DNA of 64,000 nucleotides from the NCBI RefSeq assembly GCF_002443255.2, contig NW_019211457.1, forward strand, positions 36,834,105 through 36,898,104, read 5' to 3'. Positions 33,203 through 45,812 of the stretch are shown here, piece after piece. How positions within the stretch are numbered: the stretch's first letter is position 1; the number at the start of each line of letters is the position of its first letter. The position numbers and the translations under genes were made by a program. The stretch is from Varroa destructor. Lineage: Eukaryota > Arthropoda > Arachnida > Mesostigmata > Varroidae. The notes under the pieces are model-generated. The model was not told the origin of the DNA. It made no database searches and saw nothing but the letters and a program-made list of their open reading frames with translations.

Positions 33203-33502
33203 ATGCATAAATTAATCAGGAACGTGCATCCTTACGGTGGGTCAGCATTTCGTAGAAGGTACGTAAAAAGGGTGGCCGAAATGCCGATTTGTACCATGTC
33301 ACATAAGCCAGCAAAGTTGGCCCATCTAAATATGGTTCATTCGTTAAGTTCAATAAGAAAAATGGTCAACTGTCAACGTAGGTGTATCTCGAAGCGCAAT
33401 GTTAGCGTTACGTTTGGAACGAAAATATATATATTCTTACTTAGCATCAGGAACTTTACTAACCTTCCACGTTTGTTCGTGTCAAATAGCGCCGCCAAGT
33501 AA
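33203..33502 (+). mobile_element. Decayed Gypsy integrase, zinc domain to core
   Basis: A 99-codon open frame. FRRRYVKRVAEMPICTMSHK (33,248-33,310) resembles Arg-Arg-x-Tyr-Trp-x-x-Met...Cys-x-x-Cys at the end of the HHCC domain. About 40 codons later, FGTKIYIFLLSIRNFTNLPR (33,413-33,472) resembles Gly-Asn-x-Tyr-Ile-x-Val-x-x-Asp-x-Phe-Thr-x-x-Pro-Glu, the first catalytic Asp block, with Asp gone and two residues inserted. Order and spacing fit integrase. Confidence 0.58.
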
Positions 33503-34628
33503 CGCTCTATCGTAAAGTACTTGCTGAAACTTTCAATGATTGGTGGTCGCTTCATTAACTAGCCGTCTGATAGTGGACGCTGTCTGCTTTGATAATTTAG
33601 AGCTCAACACAAAAAGTGTCGCTGTTAGACATGGGACAGCACTCGTGAAGCATCACCGCATGGCCAATAGGAAATGCTTCAATTATTGCTTTATTCAAGG
33701 CCCAATTACTACTTCAACATTCGGACATCATAAGTTAGGACCATAGCTTTTTATTCAGAGTTCATTTTGATTACTCACTGATTTAATGGTTTTATCAGAT
33801 TTATATTTTAGCTAAGGGATCGAAGTAGGCTTATAGATAGAGTCATGGGTTTATGTGGCATGATCGACGCTTAATTATTCACAAGGAAATACTCATTGTT
33901 TATGTGTAATTGTGCTTTTTTGGTTGACAATCTCTTTCGAGGCAGCTGAACGTAAATGTGTTACTTAGCAGGTGTATAGCACACCCCCCTTTTTTTTTTA
34001 TATAGAAATCCTGTTTCCTGTTTTTATATAGTTTCCTGTTTTTAGCTTTCGTGATCAGTGCCAGCACTGGAGACACGTCCTGTCTTGCGAGTCTTGAGGA
34101 ACGCTTGTAATTAGGCTTTCAAGCAAGATGCTTACTCATGGCTCGAAAATTCGAGCATTCAATTAGAATACGGCGATCACTTCGATGTACGCATTATTCT
34201 GTTTATCTTATTGACACAAGGAACTTCTAGAGACGAAGATGAACGTAGGATGAAAAACAGAGCCGAAAAGCAAAATGGCGCTAACTCGTTTTACATATTT
34301 TTCTCTAGCTGCAGTACCTAAGATCCCAACTTCCCAACGACGTAATAGCATGCCTTGAACGTCGGACATTGTTTTTTTTTTTTGTTAAGAATGAGTCTAG
34401 AAATTTCTAACGCACTCTCCGTGGATAGATTTCAAGTCGATAGTGTTATTACCGCAAGCCAGGAAGCTCATCATAATACTAAAAGTTATGATTAAGTTAA
34501 GTCGCACACACATCACTATACGAATGAGGGATTTTTACGTTGCCCTGTGTTGGCGACAGTGCGGATTCTAGGCGTGATTTACTCTACCCGCGGTAACCAA
34601 CAAATAAACATATGGTGACACTCGCACT
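33503..34628. other. Unassigned DNA
   Basis: A 68-codon + frame (33,540-33,746) follows the integrase relic but shows no further motif. The 14-mer direct repeat below is the only other structure. Confidence 0.35.
34013..34044 (+). repeat. Direct repeat of a 14-mer
   Basis: GTTTCCTGTTTTTA occurs at 34013-34026 and 34031-34044, an 18-base period. It lies just after a C6-T10 tract. Confidence 0.85.
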
Positions 34629-34817
34629 TTGTTTGGCAATATGACGGGACTCAGTCATTCTCTGTCATTGCCGCAGTCTAGTTACGTGGAACAAGTTTTG
34701 TCCAACCTGTTTTGCGAAGGCAAACCTGGCCCTGACGGAAAGACAGGCAACAAGGTAAGGGTTCTTCTATCATCCAAGTTAGGTGACCCATATAGAATCA
34801 CAAATCATTTACTGTAA
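34629..34817 (+). mobile_element. Possible Gypsy integrase GPY/F-like end
   Basis: NKVRVLLSSKLGDPYRITNH (34,749-34,808) resembles the C-terminal Gypsy integrase module Val-x-x...Lys-Leu...Gly-Pro-Tyr-x-Ile. The preceding GKPGPDGKTG looks collagen-like and is followed by GTAAGG, but the acceptor is poor, so I prefer the transposon reading. Low certainty. Confidence 0.3.
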
Positions 34818-35007
34818 AGCAATCGCTACCTGAACGAAGCTAAACGAAGCTGCGCGAAGAGTTCATATTAACAAGCTCAGTGCACCGAGTAATCTTAACT
34901 GCCTGGGGTTACCTTGCAACGATTCAGCATTTGAAAATAGATTCAATATTGCACATAGACAATTCGTCTAGACTAGAACCACTAACCAATTTAAGAGCAT
35001 CCGCTAG

Positions 35008-35391
35008 CTAAACAACAAATTTAGGATAAGATACTGTTAGGCTGGTTAAATATTTGGCCATCTGCAACGACTCGTTACCATGAAGTTTGTAGGATAGCAG
35101 AAGGTCTACCTTTTCAGTAGTCCAATAAGTACTGACTCGGCTACAAACTACTGAAACGGTGAAGGGGCCGTGGTGCAGGAACGTGCATCTCCGGAACACA
35201 CCAATTCTCACAATAGCTTCCAGCCCATTTGAATCCACCCCTCTTATTGCTACAGACGTGCTTGCCTGAGTGCTAAAAGGAGAGAGCGGCAGATCAACCC
35301 GCGCCGATAATAATAACCCGATAATAGATATTAAATATCTGTAAAAGATTAATTCAATAAAAATCTTTATTTCAAAATGGAGAAAACCCAA
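35008..35391 (-). mobile_element. Possible Gypsy RNase H scrap
   Basis: STQASTSVAIRGVDSNG (about 35,274-35,224) resembles Thr-Asp-Ala-Ser-x-x-x-Ala-Ile-Gly-Gly-Val with the Asp changed to Gln. FRRCTFLHHGPFTVS (about 35,196-35,150) is like Phe-x-Ser-Arg-x-Leu...Tyr-Ser at the right distance. The frame is 127 codons long. No further block. Confidence 0.36.
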
Positions 35392-36323
35392 AAATATTGC
35401 CTTCGAAGCGTGACAAAAGTGTCGTCTACGAAATTATCAAATTGACATTTTCCATGTTACATGGTAGGTCGTCATGTTATCCAATTGATTATCGCATTAG
35501 TATTTTTCGGTGTAGCAGATAACCCAAATCAAAGAACATGACGAAACTTTAGGGAAATAAACATCACGCTTCGGAGCCCTTGTCCAAGATGCTGTCATAT
35601 AAGTTCCTCGTTGTTCTTTGTTGGAGGATTTAATTGAAAACTTCCGATAATTGTTATGACTACAAATCATTCATCTTGCATTCGGTATTTTCAAAAGGCT
35701 AAGCAACCGATCTCGTTGCGAATTTTGCAGAATTTGCGCAGTCTTCAATCGCTAAATGGTAGGCCAGATGGTCCGCCCTTCATTCAACGCAGTGATACAG
35801 CTTTGTTATCGTAAATTTTCGATTTCGAAAGGCACTCACCAGCCTTTAGCTGATCACTTTCTCGCCTTGCAGATCCGGCCTGCATAGCGAACCGAGGAAA
35901 AATAAATAAATATATAACGTAACCAATTGCCTACGGGCCAATTTTTTAGGCACGTAATATCAACGCAATACCTTTAACTTTAGTTTTCTTTGTTATCGGC
36001 TTATCGGGTGATGATAAACGGGGTATTATCTGTTTACTTAATTAGGCATGCTGTTCTTTTTAACCCATCATCTATTGCTTTATCATTAGAGCAAGTTGTC
36101 TGATATATCAGGGTAATCAAGCTATTCTATGTAGCACGGCCAGCATCTTTCGGAGTAGTAATCCAAATCAATGTTTTAACTTCTATAAAGGTATTTTGAC
36201 CTCATCTTATTTTAGGTTAATGTAGCTGGTCTGGAAATGTGAAATTATAGGTTTGCATTTGCCAAAGAACCTATTTATCGCGAAGGGTTTCTAGGCAACC
36301 ATAATACGATTCGATGCAGATGC
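35392..36323. other. Unassigned AT-rich DNA
   Basis: Nothing recognised. Confidence 0.4.
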
Positions 36324-37079
36324 TTAATGGAATCGAACGGGATAAGCAATCAAGGCTCTTACACACAGTACTGATCCCAACGTATCTTCTTCTCTTGAAT
36401 GAGCAAAACCTCTACCCTCTTCCTTCGTTCGTTTCCGTTCGTGAACCGGCACTGCTTGTCGCCCCCGTAACCACGCGTTATCAAATGTGGGGCAATACAG
36501 AACTGGATTATCGCCTGACTCAACAGAAACGCATGAGAAAACGTCTTCATCAGTGGAGGGGCATGTATTAGCGTGATAGCACAAGCCCATTCTTGCACAC
36601 ACGCTGGCTCTTCTAACAGAGATCTAAAAAAGCCATTATATTTAATGCCTAAAAGGTTGACTAGAAGTGACCTAGAGAAACCTCTGAGGTGTCCTGAACC
36701 GCCACGCATGACGGACCAAAAGTATTTCAAATACTAACACGTGTTGATTCCTAATGTTACAAAGATTTGTATCAATATATCTCTCAAAGAGATCCTTAGT
36801 TATACTGAGCCATACAATGTTATAAACACGATATATGTGTGTGTGCGCAGTGGGAGTCATATTGCATTATATTGTAAACACAGATAACTTAAGCAAAACT
36901 AGTGTATAAGGCCGACTGAAAGTGAGTGAATTGTGATAAATCGCTAACAGCTGAATTGATTGAAAAATCTCGTGACAAGCGAGCGGACCAAGCTTCGAAA
37001 TCAGATTAAAGGAGAAACGATAATCATGGTCACTTCTGACTGCGGTCGGGCTTAACGCACCGAACGCCCGAGACGGCAT
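36324..37079 (-). mobile_element. Decayed Gypsy RT thumb to RNase H
   Basis: Read from 37,079 down. LISKLGPLACHEIFQSI (about 37,003-36,950) is like the helix after YxDD. SGHLRGF (about 36,695) is like Leu-Arg-x-Phe-Leu-Gly. FFRSLLEEPACVQEW with IHAPPLMKTFSHAFLL (36,630-36,530) resembles the connection and the stretch just before the RNase H Asp. HERKRTKEEGRGFAHSREED and then L-G-x-V (36,448-36,380) resembles Ser-Arg-x-Leu...Tyr-Ser...Glu-x-x-Leu-Ala. Several frames are used, in the right order. The catalytic sites are lost. Confidence 0.56.
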
Positions 37080-37299
37080 CTAAACGCGTAAGTGATAACA
37101 ACAAAACGTAAGCAAATACTACATTGAGGCGCTCATAGCCCGGCTTTGTGCTGGCATAACGAATACCGTTTCTCTGCTAGTTTTTTCCGATTCACAGCGA
37201 CTGGACCGCACAATGCTTTGAATGTGCCTAGAAGATGGATTTTACAATTAATATTCAGGGAGTATATCTAAGCCTGGCCTCAGTGGCTCTTTTTTTACC

Positions 37300-38824
37300 T
37301 GATGACGAGACTCTCAGGCTACTACTTGAACCCTACGGCCATTTCTTGAAGTTTCTTGCAGGCCATCTTTCCGGGCAGCCGGACAAATTCATCCACATAT
37401 AAGGGATATTAACTGGCGAGTCACCACTGATTCGCATTTAACCGCAACAAGCTGAATCCCTAAAAAGGCAGATCAAACAAGATGAACTTTAAACCATGCT
37501 GCGCAATGGTATCGTCTAACCCCGCGGCCCTTTCTTATTGTCCTCGTAAAGTAAAAGGACGAAACGGTGTGTTTCTGTTTTTCCCCCAGGCTTTAAAGCG
37601 GCGCGTATACCCGCTGCTTTACATCGGCGACGCCATTACTGTTCCATTTTAATATTTTAGGCCTGATCAGGGCAAATTGCCATGCTTGTGGAAAACAAAA
37701 AAGGAGGACAAAAAACCTTCTGCACGCCGGGGGTGCTCTACTAGTTTAAGGGCACGCCATCCAGTTTTGCCAATGCACGCGCGATATTCTAAAGGCTCAT
37801 GAAAAAAGTGTTCAAACCCAGGAACACCAGACGGCTTTCGTCTAACTCAATAACGTTATGATCTATGATTTGACTTTAACACCCGCATGACGCATCTGCA
37901 GAAACTATTAGCAGCTGTCGACTCCGTCGGCTTACGAAAATCAAAAATAACGGAGGGGCCCTTCTGTGTCACTTTCGCCAAGACTCGGAAAGGAACTTAC
38001 TGAAAATGATCAATGGAACCGCACTAGAGAAGGTGCTAGCCCAGAAAAGAACGCGAACCAGTTGTCGCATACGTCAATCAGCGTTTGACTTCCGTTGAGT
38101 TGAGATGTTACTCATGCGAGACCGAGGGCTTGGCAGTAATGTAGGCCATAAAGAGGTTCCGGTCGCAGCTGCATTTGACAACATTTCAGTGTCATGATCG
38201 ACAATACTGCAATAGAATGCCTAAAAGGTAAGGCGAACTTCTGATCTATAGGACTTCAAGGCCGTGCGCAGAAAAGCATAGCCGAGTCAATCCGGACGCA
38301 TAGTCGCAATGTACCGTACTTTTGCTCCGAAGAGGTGGCTTTAAGGTGGACAAAATACGGAGGGCACAGAAAAAAAGGTTCTTGACTGCGGCTGATAAGC
38401 TTGTTATCGAAAAAGGGAACTCGTCTCTCACCGCATGTACCTCCAAACAGTACAGCGTTCCATACAGCATCTCTAGAGAAGGAGCGCTACTCCATATTTC
38501 CCGCCTCATGGCGATAATAGCGAATAACCTATGTCACTCGGGAATACGCCGGGGCGTATGGCGTCCGGAAAATTTTACCGCACGCTTCTGTTGCAAATGT
38601 TCTAAATCCATTCTTTATTGCAACTATTTATGTATCTCTTGCTACCTTACTTTCTAACTGACCAGGACATTTCCTTATTGCGCGATGGGTTAAGGCAGCC
38701 TAGGTTTCCAATACCACTAGATGTTTTGGAAAAAAGGTTTCACAGAACGTACGAGGGTTGCGTATGTTCCGCTGATGTGCATCACGCGTATCGGAAAAAT
38801 ATATATCTCTTCGTAGGTTATTAG
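37300..38824 (+). mobile_element. Ty3/Gypsy pol relic (RT, RNase H, integrase)
   Basis: The clearest element in the window. In order: LTGESPLIRI and AESLKRQIKQ (37,412-37,485), MLRNGIV, YPLLYIGDA (37,609), a thumb-side LYxFKG...FANARAIF block (37,737-37,795), RLMKK, the active-site block reading stop-LNNV (37,840-37,860; both catalytic Asp are Asn), and THLQKLLAAVDSVGLRKSK (37,889). A deletion removes the rest of the thumb and the RNase H entry. RNase H then reads PVVAYVNQRLTS (38,058), YSCETEGLAV (38,110) and AIKRF. Weaker integrase blocks follow: VPYSISRE and CCKCSK (38,458-38,605), then FPIPLDVLEKRFHRTYEG (38,705) and HHAYRKN. Many stops and shifts; dead. Confidence 0.9.
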
Positions 38825-39714
38825 ATTCGAGGCTATTATTAACCTCAAGAAGATTTTTCAGACAATGGACGTTTCCCTGCATGCTAGTACCCTGCTAACG
38901 ATGACAGTACATAAGGGTGCAGAGTAATGTGCGGCGACATACAAAAACCATTTGATCCACTATCATTATATCCATGGAGGTTTTGTACCTAGCCGTACGA
39001 TAGCTTGAAAACTAGCTCTTTCATGCGAATCCTTTCGTTCAGTCATTGCACCCTGTCTAGGTTTTTTTTGTTTAACACTGACACTTGCATTTTGCCTTTT
39101 CCTCGCTTTAGAGTGTGGTTATTCCGCTTATTCCTGCTGCTCATAACTAGTTTCTGTCTTATTTTCCAGTTGATGCCAACCAGAAATTCTCTACTATCTA
39201 CTAACAAACGGGCTAACTAATACTGCTATTAACAACTCTTTGCCCGCTTCGCGTGGCTCGTTTGCTTTTACCAGCCCCAGATATTGCAAGTTATTTTCGC
39301 AGGCTTATTCTCATACCTCATTTATGGCCAATTCGCACTTGGTAATCCGAAGGACAGACATCTTTGCGGCCGTTACGCTCCCCGCCCGCTCTCGAATATT
39401 CTTTTTTAAGTATGTTCTATCTTTATATTTACGCAGCATGTTAGATTCGTTAGGTTATTGGGCAAACACTGAACGGTTTTGTACTTGCAACTACCAATGG
39501 TATTGGATTGGCTAAATACACAAAAAGGCCAAACAGTCTTTTCGATTCATCGAAAAACGTGTACTGCGCAGAAAGCGATTGACCTCAACTAAGAAGGGAA
39601 AACTGAAATGAGTGATAGGTGAATTAACTGAAAAGTTCCTCTAAGTTGAAGTTGAGATAAGTAATTGCAGATTTAGGGATGCCTATTTAACTTATTCTCC
39701 TATGGAGCGCGAGA
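38825..39714. other. Unassigned DNA
   Basis: Two open + frames (39,005-39,220 and 39,240-39,515) without recognisable motifs. No LTR-like repeat of the Gypsy flank was noticed. Confidence 0.35.
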
Positions 39715-39912
39715 ATGCAAGTGCATGGCATGCTCATGCCATGGCAGCTAACTAATAAAAGTAACACCAGCTGCATGTACAGCTCAGTAGTGTTCTCGAT
39801 CCAATTAAACGCTAGGGATACAGCTTTCCGGATTACCAGAGTACGTAACCATCGGACACTTATTGTGTGGCTAACTCTTTTGTTCGCTGTCGCAAATCAA
39901 CAAGGATCATAG
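39715..39912 (+). mobile_element. Possible Gypsy RNase H C-terminal scrap
   Basis: DTAFRITRVRNHRTLIVWLT (39,820-39,876) resembles Phe-x-Ile-x-Thr-Asp-His-x-x-Leu-x-Trp-Leu, the third-Asp block, with Asp changed to Asn and a small insertion. One motif only. Confidence 0.32.
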
Positions 39913-40122
39913 CGACACCCCCTACGATACTTGAAGCCGTCGCGTTTTTACGTTATCGGCCCCTAGTCAAATCGACTGACCGCTCGCCTTATCATGGGAT
40001 CTCGTGAACACTAACGGACCATAACGGTACGGCGGTGGCGGCGCTGGAAAGTATCGTTCCGATTTCTTCAGATATTTCGGTTGGCGTGCTATGAGAGCGG
40101 GAACGTTTTTTGAATAACAGCA

Positions 40123-40332
40123 TCAGGCTTCAATGATGCGTGCGCTTAAACGTTTTCTTCTTGTCGCATATATAACCAACATGGTGTTAAACATGAACTG
40201 TTCTCGAAGGCGTTGCAGAAAAACCTTGAGTTTTATGCAGTATGCCGTAGTGTCTGTTTGTCTACTGTAGGGAATAAAGGAACGTGGACTTGATGCATCT
40301 TGAAAGAAATAATGTGAGCAAACAGTAAGCAA
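40123..40332 (-). mobile_element. Possible Gypsy RNase H scrap
   Basis: FFQDASS at about 40,308 and then IPYSRQTDTTAYCIKLKVFL (about 40,275-40,220). These resemble the Asp-Ala-Ser entry and the Tyr-x-Ser-Arg-x-Thr...Tyr...Glu-Leu-Glu block seen in the relic at 1,721-1,927, with about 15 residues deleted between and Glu changed to Lys. Confidence 0.35.
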
Positions 40333-43300
40333 GATAACAACAGCATATGCCGTGGATTTTACAATAGAGATTTTCTTAGAGACCGACGGGCTTTTTTCTC
40401 ACGGTATATAACATAAGTAAGTACGGTAAGTAACATTTTCCACCAATGTTCAAGATACGAGCTATTCTACAATCGACTAGAACCCATTCTGTACGAGACA
40501 ACCTTAACGCGAATAATCCTGCACACACAAATTATTGCTAGCAATTGTATACCATTTCCTTACTTGGAGTTTCCATAATGATATTTAGGTCTCGTATATG
40601 TATTCGATGAGGATTCGTTGCATTTGATCAAAGGCCTCAGTCTAATGAACATCCCTAAACAACTAGAAATAGTGCATACAATAAGTAGGTGTGCAAGCCG
40701 CCCACATGCTGGCTAGCTATCAATTCATACTAGAATGCTGTACAATTTTGACGCGTGCCTCACAAGGCCACAGCTACATCGGACAGCCGTCATTTCAATT
40801 GTGGGAACTTTACTATAGATAGAATACTCTACAAGATTGTGGGTATTTCAGGATGTTAGAAGGACGAAGAATGAAAATCCTGAGCAAAAAAATAGGAGCC
40901 TTTCGTCGAAGGCAGTTTTTCAACCTAAAAGCCATAACTAAATGAATGCTCGATATACCAGATTTGAAGTGTACTAATTCAGTTATGATTAGCGGCTCTA
41001 CTACTTGTATTTTATGTTGTTTATAGTGCCCATTTTAGCTGAAAGGGTCCTTTTATTATTAGGCAAAATATGTTTTTCAGTTATTCAACAACTTGACATA
41101 AAATCGCGAAACGAAGTTTTCGCTACGGAACGTCTGTGTTTATAACTTTTAGATATCGTCCAAAAGTTGAACTTCTCAGTTTTAATCCGCTAATTAGAAT
41201 TTATTATTCGAAGAGTATGAAAAAAGCTAATATATGTGATTATTACTAGTGAAGTTACAATATGTGTGTAGGATTCGTTGCTGCGATCTATGTGAATTCT
41301 ACTACCCAGGCGCTCTTTGCTGTTCTATGTAAGAACCTATTAGAAAGAAAAGTGAAAAATCCGAAGTTACATCTCAGTACAAAATTAAGTTCACGCTGAT
41401 GGATATAATGCCGTCGATTCATATTGAATTTTTATCTGCGTTTGCGATAGTGAGTCTCTCCCTTCATATTGTCCTTGGTGTCTTGCTTAGCCTTGTTTAA
41501 TTATTGCATTGTTTTCTGTTCGTGATTAGAAGAAGCGGCTTCCAAAAAGAGGCGGAATAACTCTGATCAAAACTTTCAGCGTCTATTCATGTCGCTTCCG
41601 CTCTCGAAATTGGACCAACGGTGTGAGTAGTATAGACCTCTTCTGCTGCCTTCTTCTTTAGTGCTTTTGCCTTTTCTGCTCAGGACCAACGGCAATTTAA
41701 ATAGACTCTACGCTAAATTACATGAATCGTCACTCCCTGGGAGAGTTCAGCAGTAGCGAACAGCAACGATAATAGCAGGGCCTCCTTGCTGCCCGTCCCT
41801 TAAGCTCTCCTGCTTGCTTTAGCCATTTTGTTATCTTTCCATTCTCTACCACTTTTATTCAGCGGCTCGTTGATTAACTGGTTCGTCGCTTGTCTGACTT
41901 TGCCTCTCCTTCAACTCTATCCTATTTCTTCCAGCTTGAACTCATCGCTTCCTGTTTCTCGTCGTTTTTTTCTTCTCCTTTCTTTATTTGCCGCTCCTTC
42001 TTTTTCTTGTCCGCTCTTGAGAAGAACATCCACCATTAATACGACCATAGCTGGTTTCGCTGAGGTCTGCTGCCTCGATTGCAGTACTAACGTGGGTACC
42101 AAAGTCTATCCCATTCCACGGCGACTCCAGAGGTAACTTCACGTACCTCTCGTCTCTTTTTAAGGCCTTGAAGCGTCCTGTTGTAGCTGGTAAGAGGTTG
42201 GGCCACCCTAGCTAGCAATCATACTGGGCTTTTTTCTCACTTCTAATCTACCTTTCTATTCCAGTTCGCATTAGTGCGCCGTGCTGCACATAACACTGTC
42301 TGCCAGAGCTCTCTGGCAATCTGTGAAAGCTGCTGGTCTTTGTTTACCGTCTTTATTGGTAGCGAGTTGCCCATCGCATGTTAGAATGTGCAGAACCTAT
42401 ATATTTTCAGGCGATGTCGCAGAGGACTATAAGTAATAAAGCTTTGATAAAAACGACCTAAAATAAAGCGCCACTAGAGCGACGATCGAATAGGCGTTGC
42501 CTGATACACGGCGTACGCTGTAAGAATGTAAACATGAGTCAGCAGTACGTAACACACAGCTGGCCATAATTAGCCACTACAACCTCCTCGACGCTCAACC
42601 TCTTACAGACTCAATGGCCACGCCTATTTACTGTAACTGCTAGGCAACTTAACATCGGAATATCTTTAACAAAATTGATGTGCGTCATTTGTCCAGCGAT
42701 CTATGTAGTGAGCGTCAGAACTAGTACACTTCAAACGCTCCACGAGGTCTAACTCACAGGTGCCCTTCTCACTGAATTGCAGGCAACCGCAGAAAAGCGT
42801 CTGCGCATCTCTGTGTAGCAAGTTTTGTTTTTATTAAATACCGCCTGTTATGATGCTATATTATTTATCAGTTAGCTTTGCTTTGATCAGATCGTGTCTA
42901 TGTTTACAGAACAAACAAACTGAACACGCTTTTTGGTATGAACACACAATCCGGATACACAAGATGTCGCAGCGTTTTTAAATTCTTAGCCTAAAACGAG
43001 AATATGAAAATGTGGTCTTACTAGTAGTATGTCAGGTTACAAAAGCTAGACGCCGCTTGTATAGACTTAATGCACATGACCCAAAAGGACAGAGCTAAAA
43101 AAAAAAGTTAAATTTTGAGGACTTTAGGTTCAGGTAGACCTTGAGGCTGGAACACAAAAAAAAATAAGGAAGCAGCCGACAACAGAAGGTGAGTTAGGAA
43201 TGTCTTTCAATTTTTGTTTGTAGAAGTGTGGCCAACCCGAAATCCCAATCACAAATTTGAAATTTATTAAACCTTATAAACGCATTAATTTGGCTTCCTT

Positions 43301-44488
43301 CTTATACAGACACTATAGTGTGCACTTTTTAGCCTCATCTGTCTGAGTGTACCTATAAACTTATAGAAAATGTTTAGCACTGCCTCTTAAGGGGAAACCT
43401 GCAAGATTTAAGCTAAACTAAACGCGTCTACTGCCTAAAAATATATTGTTATTAGCTAATGCTATATTTCAGTATTTGTACCTGGTTGAAATCCCTTTTC
43501 TTTTACAACGCAAAATACTAATCGTTTTATTGTTACTATCTTTCGCTTGGGCTATATATTATTTTGAAAGAAAAGATCTTTATCTTTATACGCTGAGTAA
43601 TAATGGTTAAGAAGCTGCATCGACATTCGGTCAATATAAAGAATTGTAATACGCCCTTTCCGATTCTTCTACTATTACTTTCATTATGCTGAGTTCTGGC
43701 CTTGGTATATAACGGTCCATTCGCTGGGCGTCTCTCTGGCGATACTACCTAGCACGCCATGCTATATTGGTCCAACGGCGTTTCTAGTTGACGCGTTCAT
43801 TGGCTGAAGAGACCTCTACATCAATCTAGGTTTAGTAGGGTACAATCCGCCTTTGGAAGCAATTCTCTCTTCCGCATTCTAAACACGCATTCGCTTCTGG
43901 CATCACTATTTCTTTCCTCAATCACTCCACGTTCAAACGTCTCTTCCTCGCTCCCTTAAGTTCTCTCCTAACCTCACCCTTGGTTACCCATTTCACAGCT
44001 TTCATCTTCACAGTAGCACCTCGAACTTCCTAACCAGTCGACACTTTCGGTGGTAAAACTTGAATTTCATCTACACTGCAGATTAGTGTATGTTAGCATC
44101 AACGACCACGACATATCCTTCCAAAAACAGTTTGCCCCAAGATCCTGTCTTGTCATCTCCATTGCGTTACCATTCTTGGTGTTAGCGTCTGCCTAGCGCT
44201 GAATAAGATCAGTGAGCCCATCTACTGCTACTGTGATCACACCCATTGATCCAGGCATGCATTCAAGCTTAGTATTAGTAAATAACGGCAGAGAATGAAT
44301 GAAAACCTATACTATATAAACCATATAGCTTCGTAACTATTCTTAAATAATGTGATCCATGCTTTTGTAATAGAAATATATGAATATATGATCGATTGCA
44401 TTATAGCATCACTCTAGGTTTCTATGGAACAATTCCTTGGCATTATACGTTGTGGCTTTTTAAAAAAATCATGCTACACGAGTAAACT
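40333..44488. other. Unassigned DNA, 4.2 kb
   Basis: Mostly AT-rich. There is a pyrimidine-rich strand bias at 41,640-42,020 with a 102-codon + frame (41,828-42,136), whose reverse reads as a Lys/Glu-rich frame. TGCCAGAG/CTCTGGCA at 42,301-42,318 is an 8-bp inverted pair. No gene recognised. Confidence 0.35.
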
Positions 44489-44511
44489 ACTACAACAACA
44501 ACAACAACAAA
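44489..44511 (+). repeat. (CAA)n microsatellite
   Basis: About six CAA units in an A-rich context. It gives a short Gln run in an 88-codon frame (44,424-44,690) that otherwise matches nothing. Confidence 0.9.
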
Positions 44512-44699
44512 CAAAAAACAACAAGAAAAATTACCCGCGGATGTCTGATCATTTGAAAAGCTGTGCCTTCGTTGTTAAACGCTGGAGGATATCCTTTCAC
44601 AGTCTAAAGGTATTTTATGGACTATTTACAAATGAGAAGTCGTTAGATGATGATATTCTATTTGACATCCCCATTACAAACGTAAAATAAGCACGAAGT

Positions 44700-45812
44700 C
44701 AGTGCAGTAATCTTGGTTACAAAGTATTAATCTAATACTATTCGCTTACACATGTTATGTAATGCAAATTGCCCCCAAAAAAAACTTATTTAAAAAAACT
44801 TATAAAAAAAATATTATATAATCTAAAGTCAAACCTTCAATACGCTAAATATCGTAAGAAGATTGTGGTGTACAAAGGGTAAACAATAACTATCTCTGAG
44901 TAAGCAAAAACAAAGTAAATAAATATTATATTATATATACTACAAAAAAAAGACCGTTATTGTTTTCTAGCTTGAATTTGAATGCTGAGAGTAATTTACG
45001 AAAAAAAATGAATATGATCATACATTATAAGTGCAAGTATAAGCCTCTCTAATCTCGTATCGCCCCAGACGTAGCATCTATAATTGGCGAATGAAAACAT
45101 GCAGGTAAGGTTTTTATTCAATATTAAATTTAGGGATTATTATTATTCAAAGGGAGGTATACTGAAACAGCATCTGTATAGGATCAACTTAAAGGTGTTT
45201 ACATGAGCTAAATTGTTCGTACAATGAAGCTGGCACACGTTCATGCTTCAAGTAACAAAAAAAATGGTAAGAACCAACAGATCGATAAGCCTTTCGTAGT
45301 CGTAAGTGTTATGGACAAAATGATGGAAAATTTTCACTTATGATATATATATATATATTTTACCAGTTTTTTTACCTGTTTTAACCAGTGGAAATATTTG
45401 ACAAAAAATTATATCTATGATATTAAAAAAAATTATAAAAATCAAAAGTTTTATTTTCACTTAGACGTAAGCGATCTAGTCGCCTTTTCCGTCACATCGA
45501 TCAAACGTACCATTTATTTGCTAAAAATACGTCTGAATTTGACATTTAAAGAAAAGATATAAAGGCTTCTTAGCTCTAATCTATACATCTTTGTGTCTAT
45601 TAGTCGAAGCACATACATTGTTGACTACAAAGGCGTTAAAATATTGTCTAGCAGGAAAAATACGTATATATAGTAAGAAAAAGTGTAAGCGTCAAATAAT
45701 CTGAGCACAATGGCCTGAAAGCCAACCAATACAAAAAGTCAGGGCGTACCTCAGTAAGGCGGCGTTGATTTGGCACAACCGCGCGGTGGTACAGATCCTT
45801 TTGTAGAGGCAT
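44700..45812. other. Unassigned, very AT-rich
   Basis: Many short A and T homopolymers and a (TA)n run at 45,343-45,358. No coding-like frame. Confidence 0.5.

Noticed and set aside
34710..34760. Collagen-like exon: Gly-x-Pro-Gly-Pro-Asp-Gly-Lys-Thr-Gly followed by a GTAAGG donor
   Set aside because: Only four Gly-x-y triplets, a weak acceptor (GCGAAG) with no clear pyrimidine tract, and no neighbouring collagen exons. The rest of the frame fits a Gypsy integrase end somewhat better.
41640..42140. Pyrimidine-rich tract ending in TGCTCAG as a splice acceptor with an exon
   Set aside because: The following sequence has an early stop and no donor. The 102-codon frame further on matches nothing.
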